Below, in pieces: positions 41,654 to 55,439 of a stretch of 64,000 nucleotides of DNA (position 1 is its first letter; the number at the start of each line of letters is the position of its first letter). Origin of the DNA: Clavelina lepadiformis (lineage: Eukaryota > Chordata > Ascidiacea > Aplousobranchia > Clavelinidae); assembly GCF_947623445.1 (NCBI RefSeq), contig NW_027508268.1, forward strand, positions 1 to 64,000. Reading direction: 5' to 3'. A program made the translations under genes and the position numbers. Below the pieces are notes generated by a model that worked only from the letters and a program-made list of their open reading frames with translations, was not told the DNA's origin and ran no database searches.

Positions 41654-42589
41654 CAGTGAGACCTCGTTAATCCGGACCACTTCGTTTCGTCAAAAAATGT
41701 CGGTTTAGCTGGGTATCCGGATTATCGGTAAGTAAAAAATCAATCAATCTTGCAAATGCAGTACCGTGTTCAAAACGCAGTATGCACCTTACTCCAATTC
41801 TAAGTACCGAGTTTCTGGCTGGACAGCAACTAAAATAAAATTATATTTTTTGTATGATCCGACCCAGTATCGAACCCCAGAACCACCGTATTAAAGACGA
41901 ATGCTCTAAGCCAGAAGTGACGAACATGCGGCCGCAAATCGGTTTGACAACCGCTCTTGCATGGCGAAGCATTCCGGCGGGACCAGCAGTCTTGAACTTT
42001 CTTTGACCTGTTTCTAATCTTTGCGCAATGCGATATCAAAAGCTGATAGCACGATTGAGTTGCAGCAGTATGTCTTCAATAGATTGCCGCACTCAATCGA
42101 TGTACTGTACGTATTTTTTTGCGACCGCGGAAGCGTTGTTTGTTACTGTTGATGAACAATTTATTTTTTCGTTTCTAAAATACTGTACTTCAATTTTTGT
42201 ACGTTTAGATGGTGGCTCTGATGAAGGGATACTGAATAGCACAGCTAAATTTTTTTACAAAGCGCAATGCTGTACAGTACTGTACTTTTGAATCAATAAA
42301 GACCGCAACGTTATTATGCGTAGATAATCGGCTATTGTTTTGCCAACTAACTACATACTGTATTAGGACAATCGTGAATCATTTTCGCTTAACTGTTAAT
42401 AATCCGGTTTATCGGATTTTATTGCTATTGATTTAGCACATTTGTTCCAAAACTTTTGTGTCGGAGTCGGACAGCGGGGTTTCCGGATTAAAGGGGTAAA
42501 ATGCATAGGAAGAAATCCGTTCCCGGCAGTTTTGTGTCGGGTAGCAGGGATTCCGGTTCATCGGGGTCCGGATTAACGAGGTCTCACTG
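41654..42589. mobile_element. Pogo-like MITE, copy B (936 bp)
   Basis: Same TIR as copy A at 21757 (CAGTGAGACCTCGTTAATCC), TA-flanked at 41652-41653 and 42590-42591, same orientation, and nearly identical outside one internal block. Between about 42139 and 42290 it carries roughly 120-150 bases absent from copy A, where copy A has a short unrelated stretch. The tRNA-like segment is also present (around 41865-41920). Confidence 0.88.
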
Positions 42590-42599
42590 TACTTTGTCT

Positions 42600-44750
42600 T
42601 TTTAAATGGTTTGACGTATGTATGATAATGATGACGACATAACTTTGCATTATAACATAACATAACACCTAGTTTGTGTTTCTTTAGGTTTCAGACTGTC
42701 AGCAATTTTTGCCATTTCATATGTACCAATTTCTGCAATATGCATCGTTTTCTTTCGATTGTACAATAAAGACTCTCCTAATTCCATTTAAATTTTTATT
42801 TCTGAAATGCTGAAGTGCCAAAATAAACCAAAACGTTATCAGTTATACATCTGAACAAACCTTACTATATATATACATTTCCTAACATAATTAAATCAAC
42901 TTCACTCTGAATTACAAAGGTCAACTTCTTGCAGATCCTTTTTCCGAAGCTAATTATGGACTCAGTGACCAACTTACTACGAAATAAACTAAATTTAGAC
43001 TTCTGTCTTTCACCTGAACTACAAATAACAAAATCACTATTATATCTTCTTTATACTACAACATTCATTGATGTAATCAACTGGATTTAAGTTGCTGCAA
43101 ATAAATGGGTTTTAATTAACCACATTTAAAATATCCATGGTGTTCTAGTTGCTAGTGCAAAGGGTTCATTAGGTCATAAAAATATGCAGATGTAATAACA
43201 CTCATAAATAATTAATTGATTGCTTATATTTCCACAGTCTCAGTGAAATAGTCTATGTATGCATAAAGGATTGAAATTGATGGATTGTTAGCCTACACTG
43301 TTCAAACAATATGTACAATGTAATACAGTTAAACTGAGTGTTAATGAGAACACAAACTTTCTTCTAAAGATTTGTTTTAAAGTCTTAATTTCTATGAAAT
43401 AGTTGAAAAAACTTTTGACATTTGACTCTTTGCAGAGCATACATTTTAAACACAGAAAAACTTCGTTATGTACCAGCTTTGTCTAAAACTTCACAATTTT
43501 ACCAATACAAATGCTGAAGCAAAATTTGTGTTTGGTGTGCAATTCATGGTAATCTTTGCATTTCAAATACAGGAATTTGGAGCAAAACATACCGTATCTG
43601 TCAAAAATTCAAATTTAGTAGCTCTACTACATAAAAAAATCTTGTCTTTACTAATTCTTGTGGTTTTCGACACGTATCTCACATGCCTCCTGAAAGTCCT
43701 GACCCACGTTTAAGGAGAGACTTCACATGGTGCATGTCAGTTGTCTTTTTACCACTCTTTAATGTTCACTTATTAATAGTAGCACATAATTATTGTAAAT
43801 TTTTTTTGTACACATCAGACAACAACCTTTGCTGATTTTGCATATCCATTCTACTCTCTGTGTAAAAGCTTTTATTTCGGGAATGGTCATAAAAAGACTG
43901 CAAACAAGCATTGCTCTCACTAAGTTTTCCAGTGTAGGCCTAGTGCAAACGAAACTTCTGAAATGATTATGCAAAGAGAATCTTTTATTTTTATACTTAT
44001 ACAGTTTTTAGGGTGGTCTATCTGATCCTGTAAAGGCAGCGCAATGATTCACCTTTAATTGTAAAATATCTGTGCATAATGCCTGGTCAGCCTGTGGATT
44101 TACGAATGAAAAGTAAAAACACGTTTGTGTCTTGTGTGTATATCTAACCGGGAGACTTGGATCTCTAAGTTTTATTATATTACTAATGCTAACTACCTTA
44201 GCATGGCTAGTTAGCTAACTGCTTATCATACATAGGCTGCCGCAGCCATGCGAAACTAAGCCTAAACCAAACAGTTAAATTTAAAACTGTGGAATTCGAG
44301 GCTTCCCCTGTTTGAAGTCGTTGGTCATAGAAACATCTTATAATTTTGAGGGACACCAATATGATGGATGTACTGTATGTCAGTCAGTACATGAAGTAGC
44401 TTATATGTATCGCATCATAATCTTGTACATCTTGGTGTTGTATACAACTTACTGCTAAACCGTAGTGAAATGGTTGTTTGATTCTAGTCAAGTCGCGTCA
44501 ATTTAAGTAATGATTCGACTAATGCAATAAACTTTAGAAATTTTGCCAACGTCATTACGTACATTGCATTAAGTCGCTTACTAACTACAGTTTCACGCAT
44601 ATATATCGGCCTTTAATTGATCATTTTAATGCTAATTGACTGTACCGAATTTTCTTAAGATGTAGAATCGTCTTTAACTCGGTAAGTAACCATCTTTTAA
44701 TTCCATTTTGAGAGTTCCCCTTCATTTATCTTTTCTGTCTGCGTTCTTAC
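42600..44750. other. Intergenic, nothing recognised
   Basis: AT-rich sequence with no supported exon, RNA or bounded repeat on either strand. Confidence 0.5.
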
Positions 44751-44755
44751 GTAGT

Positions 44756-44983
44756 TTAGTCAATTGTCGACCTGATCTTAAATATGGACAACGTGGGTTC
44801 ACAAAAATGCGCCCGTGTTAATACCATTGTGCTCAAAAGTTTCTCTTTTCTTGGCCCGGTCCTCTCTCTCATCATCATCTTGTTTGGTTGAGACCTCTTT
44901 CTTAAAGGCTTTCCGTTCGGTCCTTTCATAGGATGCCTTTTCAGCTTATATTGGCTTCCAGTTATTCGAACCAACGTTTGCAT
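44756..44983 (-). CDS. Unrecognised small basic ORF (75 codons), doubtful
   Basis: It begins MQTLVRITGSQYK and continues with a lysine- and arginine-rich stretch (KRHPMKGPNGKPLRKRSQP). An overlapping frame on the same strand, from an AAG acceptor-like site, reads KASYERTERKAFKKE then DDDEREDRAKKRETF, a charged coiled-coil-like composition, and also ends in a stop. Local base composition is less AT-rich than its surroundings, which is why it is listed. I recognise no family, and either frame, both or neither may be coding. Confidence 0.2.
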   Translation of the reverse strand: MQTLVRITGSQYKLKRHPMKGPNGKPLRKRSQPNKMMMRERTGPRKEKLLSTMVLTRAHFCEPTLSIFKIRSTID

Positions 44984-45567
44984 TGCAAAACTAGAATGAA
45001 TGTTACCGCCAAAAACTCAACGCGTTCAATTTAATTGCAACGCGCTACGCCAGAGCACAAATTTACGTCATCTATACGCAAAACTACTAACAAACTAGAA
45101 GTACGTCCACAAAAAGTAAATTGTACTGGTAGTTTCCTAACGTGAACATCTTTTTACCTATGTAGTTGTGAAATATCAGGGTTTCTTAGTGCTATTGCAG
45201 TAACGCAGTGGGTATGGAAGGTTTCTCATGCAGGGTTTGGTCTTAGGTTTGAAATACGCTTGCGGCAAATCTATGTGTCTGTTTATGCACGTGCACACTC
45301 ATATTCATCGTATACACATTATTTTGGAACACGGCTTAAGGTGTTGTAAAATATTAAAATCATTTCAAGGTTGCAAACCTGTTCATTGCCCTTCTATAGT
45401 TAGAGCATTAAAGCATTGTAATTATTGGTTTTATTTAAAATATGATGGCACATGATCACATCACATGATGTTTTGAGCTTGGCAGGTTCATCAAAGTATG
45501 TAAACAAATGCACTTTTGAAAATGATTACGTGTTTAACATGCAAGATTAAGGCACTATAATCCTGTG

Positions 45568-48500
45568 TCATTCTGTTGAAATTTGACACCATTCCAATGC
45601 ATTTTGGAACATTTTCAGCCAAGGAGAATTCTTTCGGGACTTCCAAGCAGCTGGAAACCAAGGCCACTGCCACATTTGAAAGCAGCGCTCGGGGTGCGGC
45701 ATTACTGCCAAGTGCCTGCCGTCTAATGAGCACATTCCAGCAATACCTGCAAAACTCGCCATAATAAGCATTGTCTTGTTAAATGTAAGCTAAATTACAC
45801 AGATTCTGGAGATATATCGTATAACGAAAATTGTGCAGTGTATTTGGCAGTTCTCTTTGAATTGCACCCATGCAAATTTTTATCCATATTCAATTAAAAA
45901 ATACTTTGATAATTAATAATTAATCAATATTCAGCTCTACAACATAACGTTTACAACTAAACCAAGTCAAAAACAATTACCACAAAACAACTAATGCCTA
46001 TGGGTGTAATACCGTAGCAACTGTTCTTAACAAAATCAGTTTATGGACCAAAAATTCAATTGCAAGTATTTTACAAATACGTTCAATAAGCAGGCATCAA
46101 TACAATGTTTACACTCAACAGATAACAACATCCATCAAACCAACCAACATTAAATTTTTGGCCAAAATAAACTGAAAAGTGAAAATATGACTCTTCTAAT
46201 ATCTTGATTACACACCTTTTGCTGAACCATTGGGGTTGAGAGGGTACCTGGTTGTTACTTTACCGTCATGATCAACATATCGTAATGGGCAAAGATTGTT
46301 AGCTTCGACCTGTTCTAGTAATGAGTCATCAGAAAAACAAAATTTTCCTGCAATACAAAATGTTCCGTTGCAGCCCAGAAATTCTGATCTAATAGTGTAG
46401 AATGATGAGTTTGTTTCCTTTTTTCTTTACTTAACCCTAATTTATCATTTGGAAAGTTAATATAATTTAAGGTAGGGATGTTGTGTAAATAACTTTACTC
46501 TGAGTACGTCAATGTTAATAGCTGTGGACTGTGTGTGTAAGGTACCATGAAAAAACTACGTTTTGTAAGTATGCCATAGCCAAAGCAAAAAAGTTTAAGC
46601 ACTGGATTAGACAGTAGCTACTAGCAGGACAAAAGGGCAAATACATGACAAAGTACTGCTATAAAACCATTTACTACACCATAAAAAACAACATTACCTT
46701 CACCATGAGCAACCCAAACGCCAAGACGAGAACCTTGCATATCCTTAAACATAATTGCATTGGAAGGTGCTATTTCAACAGAAACAAATCGAGATTCAAA
46801 ACGCTTTGAATCATTTTGACCCAGGAAAAGTGGTGGCTGATAATCTCTAAAACCAATGTAAGACAATGTACTTTATATACCAAGTAAACATACAAGCATA
46901 TTGCTTTCTGAATATAATCTTACCCTGAAATATTGCAATTGCCACCCTGTTTTTCTTCACCAATCCATCCGAGAAGAGCCATTAACTGACATCCATTACA
47001 TACTCCCAAAGAAAAAATGTCCTTTCTTTCTTTGAAAGCCCATAATTGTGCTCGAACTTTAGTATTAAATAAGCAACTTGCAGCCCAACCTATGCAAATT
47101 TCAAACAATTAGGGTGTACACAAAGTAAAATACATTTACTGTATCATGATCTTTACGGTCAGCTGTGTAGCCTAGCAGTATGGAGGCAACCCGAAATCTG
47201 CAATGTTTTCAGTTTGATGTTCACTAGAGCACTGGGCTGTGCTTTGGAAAGACTTTTAGAAGACATGCCTGCATGTGGGCATGAAAATAGGTTTCATTTG
47301 GCTTTCCACCCACATAATTGAAATCTTCACCAGCAGGCTTATGTATGCACATGATAAAAAATCGTTTTCCTCAGACTGAAGAAAACCTTTGCACAAGTTA
47401 AATTCAGCAATGATTCATCATTGCTTGTACCGGTTACTGAGCTTTGTGCAAGTTCCAATAGACAGACATACATTATTATTTATCTTTCATTATTTTATAT
47501 CATACTATTCGAACTTAGAAACGTTTTCCAAGCCCACCAACAAGCATTGTTTACACCTGGCCAAAGGGTCTTAAAATTGTAGGGCCACCTCATAACAAAC
47601 ATGAGCTGCTGTATTGAAAGCAAGGCTTTAGCCATGCCACTACCAAGCTGACGATCCATGATCCATGTAGAAAGAAATAATTAATTAAAAATTAGTGACC
47701 TATGCCATAAAACTAACCTTTAGCTGATCCAAAAACATCTCCATAACTAAATCCACCAACAAAAACCAATCCACGAAAACGATCAAGAGTTACATGTCCA
47801 TCAATCAAATCTTGCATAGTAACATCCCAAGGCTAAACAAAAATAACGTAAAACATTTGGACAAACTTTGATAAAACAAAGAGATGTTATGTGTCATATG
47901 AAAGAATTTTTTTCAGAATTATTTAGTATGTAAATTATAAGTTGCATATTGAAAAATTAAATGCACTCTAGCTGGCATATTGTTTGGTAATTTTAAAAAA
48001 GCAAAAATACCTGAAATCCAGCAGTAAGGAAAGCAGCTGCCATTTCACGATCACCATTGCTTCCCTCTTCACGGAGAATGGCAACTTTTATATCTACACA
48101 AAACAGAAATAAGCGTGTTGTTGATTTGACTAGGTTTCATTGACCAATGCTCTATAAATTCATAAATGGTGAATTTCAATACTTTGCTACTCCATGATAA
48201 TCAATAAAATCCCCTCAGTAATATGACAAAGCTAATTTAACACAAATCATATATCAACTAATCAGTTTTTGCGTATTACTATATCTATAAATTCACAAGT
48301 TAGAGTTGAAGATGATGTTACTATGTTAGCATTACTGCTTTCTGTAAGTTACACTGCAGGAAAACATTCTTAAAAAATCTTTGAAATCTCTACATTCCGA
48401 GAATGTTATTGTCAAGTTACACAACTTTGCACAAAAAATGCAAAAAATTTGTTTAATATCTTGTTTTTGAATTTATATTTTGAATTTTTTTTAAATAAAA

Positions 48501-51500
48501 GTTCAACGTATTGTAAATAAAACACATCAAAAATTGCAGACAAATATAAAAATAATACTTTAAATTTTTTTAAAAAAAGAACAGCATTTTTACTTCTGTC
48601 TTTAACCGTGGGACAAATATCTAGAAACGTCGCATGAAACTGAGGGTCCTTGTCACATTCTAACAACCATTTGCGTTCAGAATCAACACATTCTTTATTG
48701 CATTGAAGTTTCTCAAGCATGAAGGTGGTACTCTCCCAAATATCCCTTAGAATTGATGTTGGCTTGTTATCAAAAAGTTTTTCTGCATTGAATGAGACGG
48801 AAATCTATACAAAACACAATCTCAATTTAGATTGACCCTAAACGTGGTACTCATAAAGAAAACATTAAAACAACCAGTCAATATTCAGATATAGATACGT
48901 ACTAGCATCAGCAATAGAATACAGTAGAACCTGTTTAATATAACTAGGATAATATCACCAACTGCTTTATATAAACATTTTCATGTAGCCCGAATTTGGA
49001 CAAATAAAATTATCCGTTTCCTATGACCAGTCTTTAATTATTTATTTGACCTTTATTGTCTTTATTGACCACTTTTTCCATCCCTTTCACAATTTTCTCT
49101 AACTTTTTTTGTGTCACCTGTGCAATGTAGCAATGACAAAGGCAATTATGCCAGGTGTATTACCAATTCATCTCTAGGACATTGACTTTTCATGTTGCTG
49201 TTTAATGGTAATAAAAACAATGATGAATTTGATGTTTTTTTTTGTAAATTTGTGCCTAATTGTATCGATTCTGGTGTGTATTACAGTACTGTAGCTATTT
49301 CATTTATAGTGCCCATTCAGATAATATAATCAAAATGGTCTGGTCCCAAGGTGGTCATAACAAGCATAGTTTACTGCACTACCACCAACACATAACACAA
49401 CACTCCAGTACAAACAGACAAACAATGTCCAAAGCAATTTCATCATAATCATCATAACACATAATCTTGTATTTTTATTTTTAGTAGGGTACATTATTCA
49501 TAGCTGACTTAAATACACTGTTTGTCTTATTCCAATAATTATAATTTTTTTCACTTTATGATATTTTCCTGAGATGAAATTGCAGCGATAAGCTTTCCAT
49601 TAATTTATAATCTATTTTGGAACTGAACTCAGATATTTCCCAAACTGACACAGCGATAATTAATTAATACAAACGTTTTTGATAAAAATTTAACATCAAA
49701 TATTTTCGGAGTGTGTGAAAGCGTCACAGAGAAAATTCTCCAATAATATGATATTCCCTTATGTTCTCATACTTACAACAAATATTTTTGGCATACAATG
49801 CCACCTGTCTATTATTATTTATTTGTTTGGTTCAAGATGTTTATGTTCTTGTGCAGTAAGTAGACTTAACTAGTATGTGCCTGGATTGTGTGTGTGTTGT
49901 CAATCTGTTTCTCTAGATGGAGTTGCTAACATGCTGTAAATACGAAAAAATTTTGTCGTCAATGCTGCATGCTAGTTATAAAACTGGTAAATCGTGAAGG
50001 CTTCAGAGTGCTAATGCAACAGGTAAACTAACTGGAGTCGGATATCATCTTAAAGTGCAGTCAAACCTCACTTAAACTTTGAAAAACAAGAAGAAACAAG
50101 AAATTGCTACAAACAAATTTCTTTCCACACATTTTACCAATTTAAGCTAAAAGCCTCGCTAACCGACACAACAATTTAGGAACAGGTATGCCAAATCATT
50201 AAAAACACATTCACATGTCCGGTTTATGAAAATGTAACATATTTATATGTCAATTTTTCATATCTGTCACACGTCAATGTTTGTTTTAGGCACAGTCAAT
50301 GGCCAATTTTCCAACTCCCTACTGGGTGCAGTTGGATTCTTGGATTGGATAGTTTTTTGGCATTTTAACCTACCATAGTTTAGTCCTAAATGCATTTTTT
50401 ATTTTAGGTAACTGTTTTATGTTACGTAAACTACTTTTCGTAACTTGATTTTGCTGTGATATTCTTTCAATTTCTATTATCTGAATACCTCGCTAAATCA
50501 ACATTTTTCGACGAACCAAACGGTTCTAAATTAACAAAATTTGACTCTAATTAAACAATTGTCACGCTGCAGAATTAATATAGGTTTCCATTAGGTTCAG
50601 TAAAAAATATACATACAATTAAACATTACCTTTGGATTGCTCACAGTCTTTCCAACACATATTGCTTGTACGCCACATGATTTGAATTCATTAATTACTC
50701 CTTCCAAATCAGTTACTTCTAATAATACGCCAAGCCTTTCAGAAAAGAGGTATTCAGCTGCAGAAAAATTTGATTTGACATCCAGCTGAGAGAAAAAAAA
50801 TGAAATTACAAAAGTACACTGATCAAACAATTACATTCATTTATTACATTCTTCTCCATTATTTTGATGGGAAAGAACCAATGAACAGTGGTATGCCCTA
50901 ACGCACATTGCAAAGAAAAGTCAAATATATCTTTCAAAAAAATAATGTCAATAACTTGCTGATAAAAACTAGCACAGCTACTATAGTAAACCTAAAGGAG
51001 GCATAAAAGTTCATCAAAGGATGACAGCTTTCTTGTATTCACCACAGTTAACAGTGAATAAATACAGCTAAATTATTGCTTTTACACTCTGTTATGTATC
51101 TGATCATCATACTGCAGTAGTTCATTTTTTCTATTATTCTCGATCAGTGCTATAACAAATCTGGTCACATAAATGACAAACTTATGCATGGTCCTTATTG
51201 CAATTACTTACATCTATTCCACAGTTTCCTGCAAACGCCATTTCCAGCGCACATGTTATAAAGCCTCCATCACTGACATCATGACCAGACAAAATCCTTT
51301 TATCTTTAATTAATTTTTGAAGAATGTTCCACGCTTTTACAAACAAACCCGTATCATCAAGATCAGGTACACAATCACCCAACTGTTTGAAGCACTGAGC
51401 AAGTGCACTTCCACCTTAAAATACAAATAAGGCCAACATTCTATAAAATAGTTCAGGTTTGAAAAAATATATTCTGCATGTTATTGGTAAAAACTTACCT

Positions 51501-54500
51501 AGTACTGGTTTGCTGTTACTCATTGGGACATAAACCAATGAGCTACCCCCCTCCGGACATTTAAGATCAGGAGTTAGAGTGCACCTTATATCAGTACAAG
51601 GAGCATAAAGAGATATTACAAGGGCTCCAGGACATTTGACAATATCCTAAAGTAGAATGAGTCATGATTATTGAATTTAATCATTTACTTTTCGCCTTAA
51701 TTATGGGGGGAAATTTTGTGCTGAAGCTGGTGGTTTTGAATACATTTGCAGCGATGATAATCACAGTACCACAATTAAGACAGGAAAATGAGTATGTATT
51801 TCAATGTAAATAACATTTCAACAAAAACATTGAAGAACCAACAAGTTTTACTCTATTCAAAAAGATAAAACGAAATCTGAACCAACCTTTTCAACAGTCG
51901 CAGCCATGCTAAGTGAATCCTTTCCGCCATCAACGGCTATTCCAATTTCCTTCATAATATTACACATAGCTTCACATGCAGAGTGAATTTTTGCACCTTC
52001 ACCTAAAATCAATACAATTTAAAGATAAAAACCATAAATTTTCAGAAAATATAACAAAGACATAACAACTGTAAATTTGTTCAGTTACCAGGTAACTTAG
52101 CTGGCCACATCCAATTTGCGCTGCATTTAATATCACGAATGTCGGAAATAGCGGCAAATACCAGATTAGTTAAAGCCTCTCCGACAGTCATACGTGCACC
52201 AGCACATTCATCAACTAAAACCTTAATTGGTTGCTCTCCGATAGCAGTAGCAATTCCATCAAACGTAAAATGAGAAAGTGCTGTTACTGCAACATCTGCC
52301 AGTGGAGTATGCAGAGAACCAACGCACTGTTGCTGTGCTACCAACCCACTAACAGACCGATCCACCTAAACATGATACAAACAAACTACATTACAAAGGG
52401 CTTCCAACCTCGATTTATTTTGTGGTGCATGAATTTTTCTCAGAAATAGATTAAAAAGAATTTGTATTATTTCTCCAATCAATTGATTTCACATTTCTCT
52501 CAGTTACAGTAGCCAATTTCAGGCAAGGAAAGTTTTAAATTGTTTATTGAGCCAATAGTAAAATAACCTTGAGCATTCATTTTGACATGACCATTTATGT
52601 CAACAATAAATTTTATTCTGTTGCCAAAGCTACATGTATTGTATATAAGATGTGACGGGCAGCAAATGGGGTTAAAAGTCTAAAATATCTACTATAATTT
52701 AGTATAAAATTTAATCAAATGGAAATTTAGCGCCAGTAGCAACTGTTCAGTATTATAGCAAACACACCCCAAAAATATTAAATAAAATGAGTTTCTGAAT
52801 CATTTGTGTAGTGGTTTGTAGAGTTCAAACATTCATTTAGAAGGTCAGTGACCAGAAGCAGATTACAAAACACTGAAATATCAATAAACAAAATACAACC
52901 ATCATAGATCATACTTTGTTTGTTAAAAACCGTTTGCTGGCAACAGATGGCAACCTCAAAACACGATCCAACGCTTCATGTAGATCAAGCTGGGAAAAAA
53001 GATATCTTCTGTGATTTATGACTCATAACACATAGAAAATACATAGAAATAATTTGAACATGACAAACTAAGCAAAAAGTAAAACAGTGAATGATTGCGA
53101 ACTTTACAAAAATCTATTCCGTAGAAGGGCATCCAAAATTAATAGCACTACAGGATGAAAGATGGATTAGCGACACAAAAAAGTCCTTACACTACCAAGT
53201 ACCAACCATGATTAGAGTTTATATTAATCAGTTGTAGAACATGCTTTGTACCTCCATTCTGTTAAGTGGAATTAATGTCTTTTTAATTGAAATTAGATGA
53301 TAAATTTTTTGTGGCATCTTTCCCAGTACCAAATGCAGGTCAAGGTCTACTGGATGCCTTTTGTTTTCATCATNNNNNNNNNNNNNNNNNNNNNNNNNNN
53401 NNNNNNNNNNNNNNNNNNNNNNNNNNNNNNNNNNNNNNNNNNNNNNNNNNNNNNNNNNNNNNNNNNNNNNNNNNNNNNNNNNNNNNNNNNNNNNNNNNNN
53501 NNNNNNNNNNNNNNNNNNNNNNNNNNNNNNNNNNNNNNNNNNNNNNNNNNNNNNNNNNNNNNNNNNNNNNNNNCTATTCCTATGTATATTACACACTCTT
53601 TCATCAAATATTCGTCTACAATTGGTGGTATACGTTAAAGCTTATGTAGTCTTAGCAACCCATGAGTTTCTTATATCAAAATTCTTAAAAAACTTTTACC
53701 ATCCTGTTCCAGAAAAATCTTAAACTATTTAAGTTTGAATCATGCAATACACCTTGATATTTGGATGATTCTTATCTTACAAGAATAGCTGTTAATCTAC
53801 TTATCAATTAATGCTTATACCTCATGATAACAAGTAGACCGTTTGTAAAAAGTGTTTTGGCCAATTTATCATACAATGTTATACAAAGTACTTTGGCCTG
53901 GTAAATAAGCTTGCTGTGTGGTTGGAAATGTTGGTTAATCCACAAGAATTTGTTTACATGCTCTCATAACTGATATTGTGTGCATTTTGTTTTACTTTGG
54001 AAATCCAGAAGGTGTGTGATAGACTTTTGTTTTGGATTTCAGTTGTGTACAAATGCACATGCAATCAATTTTCTTTTTATTTTCTATGCTACTTTTCTTG
54101 CATGTCTGTTCGCCAGTGTCAGTGTTGGATTTGATTACCTCAAGCACAGATGACCTTTCTTGACAGAATTTCATGTGCATAATTTATTGAATCCCTCATA
54201 CTAAATCTGTTTGCAATGATTCTGATCAAGCATAACTTTGCTACTTAAAATAGTTTTACATTTCAACTAAACCATTTTACGTAACTACAAAAGCATATTG
54301 AGTTTTACCAATTTTTTATATTCATGATCAGGTGTAAATAGAATTATAGGGCCTTTGCAAATACTGCACTGATGCAACAGAGCCTTCGCTAGTACCAAAA
54401 TACTGCAATTGAGTGGCCCTGGTTTATACCGTTCATTAACAAGAAATACATAGTTTCATACCATTACAATACAAACTTACTTTGTTTCACCTTCAGTTAA

Positions 54501-54638
54501 TTTTCCATCAACTATGTCAACATTGTAACAAGTTTCACAATCCATCTGAACTACTGGTTGCTGCACAACTGATTCCAATTTTTCTTGGATTTCATTGCAA
54601 TTATGAGGATTTAGTTGATAAAAATGCAAGATAGCCAT
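45568..54638 (-). CDS. PFAS: Phosphoribosylformylglycinamidine synthase (PFAS), middle part lost to an assembly gap
   Basis: PFAS makes FGAM from FGAR, glutamine and ATP in purine synthesis. Exon 1 is 54638-54481 ([15 protein letters not shown]). After the 200-N gap, exons run 53373-53252 (partial), 52989-52915, 52365-52089, 52002-51887, 51646-51499, 51414-51212, 50785-50630, 48804-48594, 48093-48011, 47832-47718, 47089-46924, 46846-46698, 46347-46216 and 45746-45568. All phases agree. Motifs include [44 protein letters not shown] and [16 protein letters not shown]. The glutaminase domain has the nucleophile loop [16 protein letters not shown] and MPHPER near the end. About 580 residues, including much of the FGAR/ATP-binding part, have no visible exon. 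This is best explained by the gap, not gene damage. Confidence 0.95.
47360..47465 (-). repeat. SINE body fragment in PFAS intron
   Basis: On the minus strand it reads ttggaacttgcacaaagctc, then ggtacaagcaatgatgaatc and ggttttcttcagtctgagg. It matches the SINE 3' body at 17.2 kb and, beyond it, shares further sequence (ATCATGTGCATACATAAGCC) characteristic of a longer 3' tail. It lies between PFAS exons 47832-47718 and 47089-46924. Confidence 0.6.
53374..53573. other. Assembly gap, exactly 200 N
   Basis: The run is 200 bases exactly, a conventional placeholder size. It falls inside PFAS, directly against a coding exon that reads into it ([13 protein letters not shown]). The true gap must hold roughly 1.7 kb of coding sequence plus introns. 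Confidence 0.98.
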
Positions 54639-55196
54639 TTTTAAGTAAAGCAAAAAGGTATAGACTAGAATACTAGGTGAATTTCACTAGAAATAAATAC
54701 AACAAATAAAATTTGCTGCAATATTTGAAAGCAAAAGATGTATAAAAATGATACCATTAAGATATAAGGGTCTTCATACTTCATCTAAATACGTATTACT
54801 GTATGGCGAAGGTAAGTTGTTGTTGCGTTGTTGACTCCTTGTCTCAGAAGGTTGCTGGTTTAGTTGTCTGTTACCTTCGCTCATATATTAAAATAAATGA
54901 ACACGCACCTCTTAGTTCAGCTTTTACTCGAACGGATGTCCTGCGCGCAGACAGTGCAAAAACGAATGGGTGGTAAAACAAACGCGCAGTGCTGAAATCA
55001 ACACGTGCGGTAACATTCCGAGGGCGCCAACCAGCGACAAACCAAACAAACACCCAACGGCCGCTACAACTGTAACATATCTTTATCCTTTCACAAAGCT
55101 GGCAACTAATATTCATTATGTATAAATTATTGCGTGCAAGTCATATCAAATAATAGACTGGAAAAAACCTTATTCAAACTAAATTTTGTCTTAAAT

Positions 55197-55439
55197 AAGG
55201 CGACCATAAGGCGCACCCGATTATAAGACGCACTGTCAATAAATTGCTTTGATTAGTTTTTTGTTCATACACAAGGCCCACCCGATTATAAGGAGTATGG
55301 GTTACCGTATAAAGCTCATTTAAAATACGTTGCGCGCATTATGATCCATACATTAGGCGCACCGGCTTATAAGGCGCACGATCAATTTATGAGGAAAAAA
55401 AGGATTTAAATTGCGCCTTATGGTCCGTAAAATACGGTA
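55197..55439. repeat. MITE of the TAAGGCGCAC type
   Basis: Several copies of AAGGCGCACCCGATTATAAG-like words occur (near 55215, 55275 and 55355). The right end reads TTGCGCCTTATGGTCCGTAA followed by AATACGGTA. The left end keeps only ACCATAAGGCGCACC. Elements with this word are common in many animals; I do not assign a superfamily. Confidence 0.6.

Noticed and set aside
48923..48980. A pogo-like element start (TA then CAGTAGAACCTGTTTAATA).
   Set aside because: Only one terminus is visible and no right end could be found, so it was not bounded as an element.
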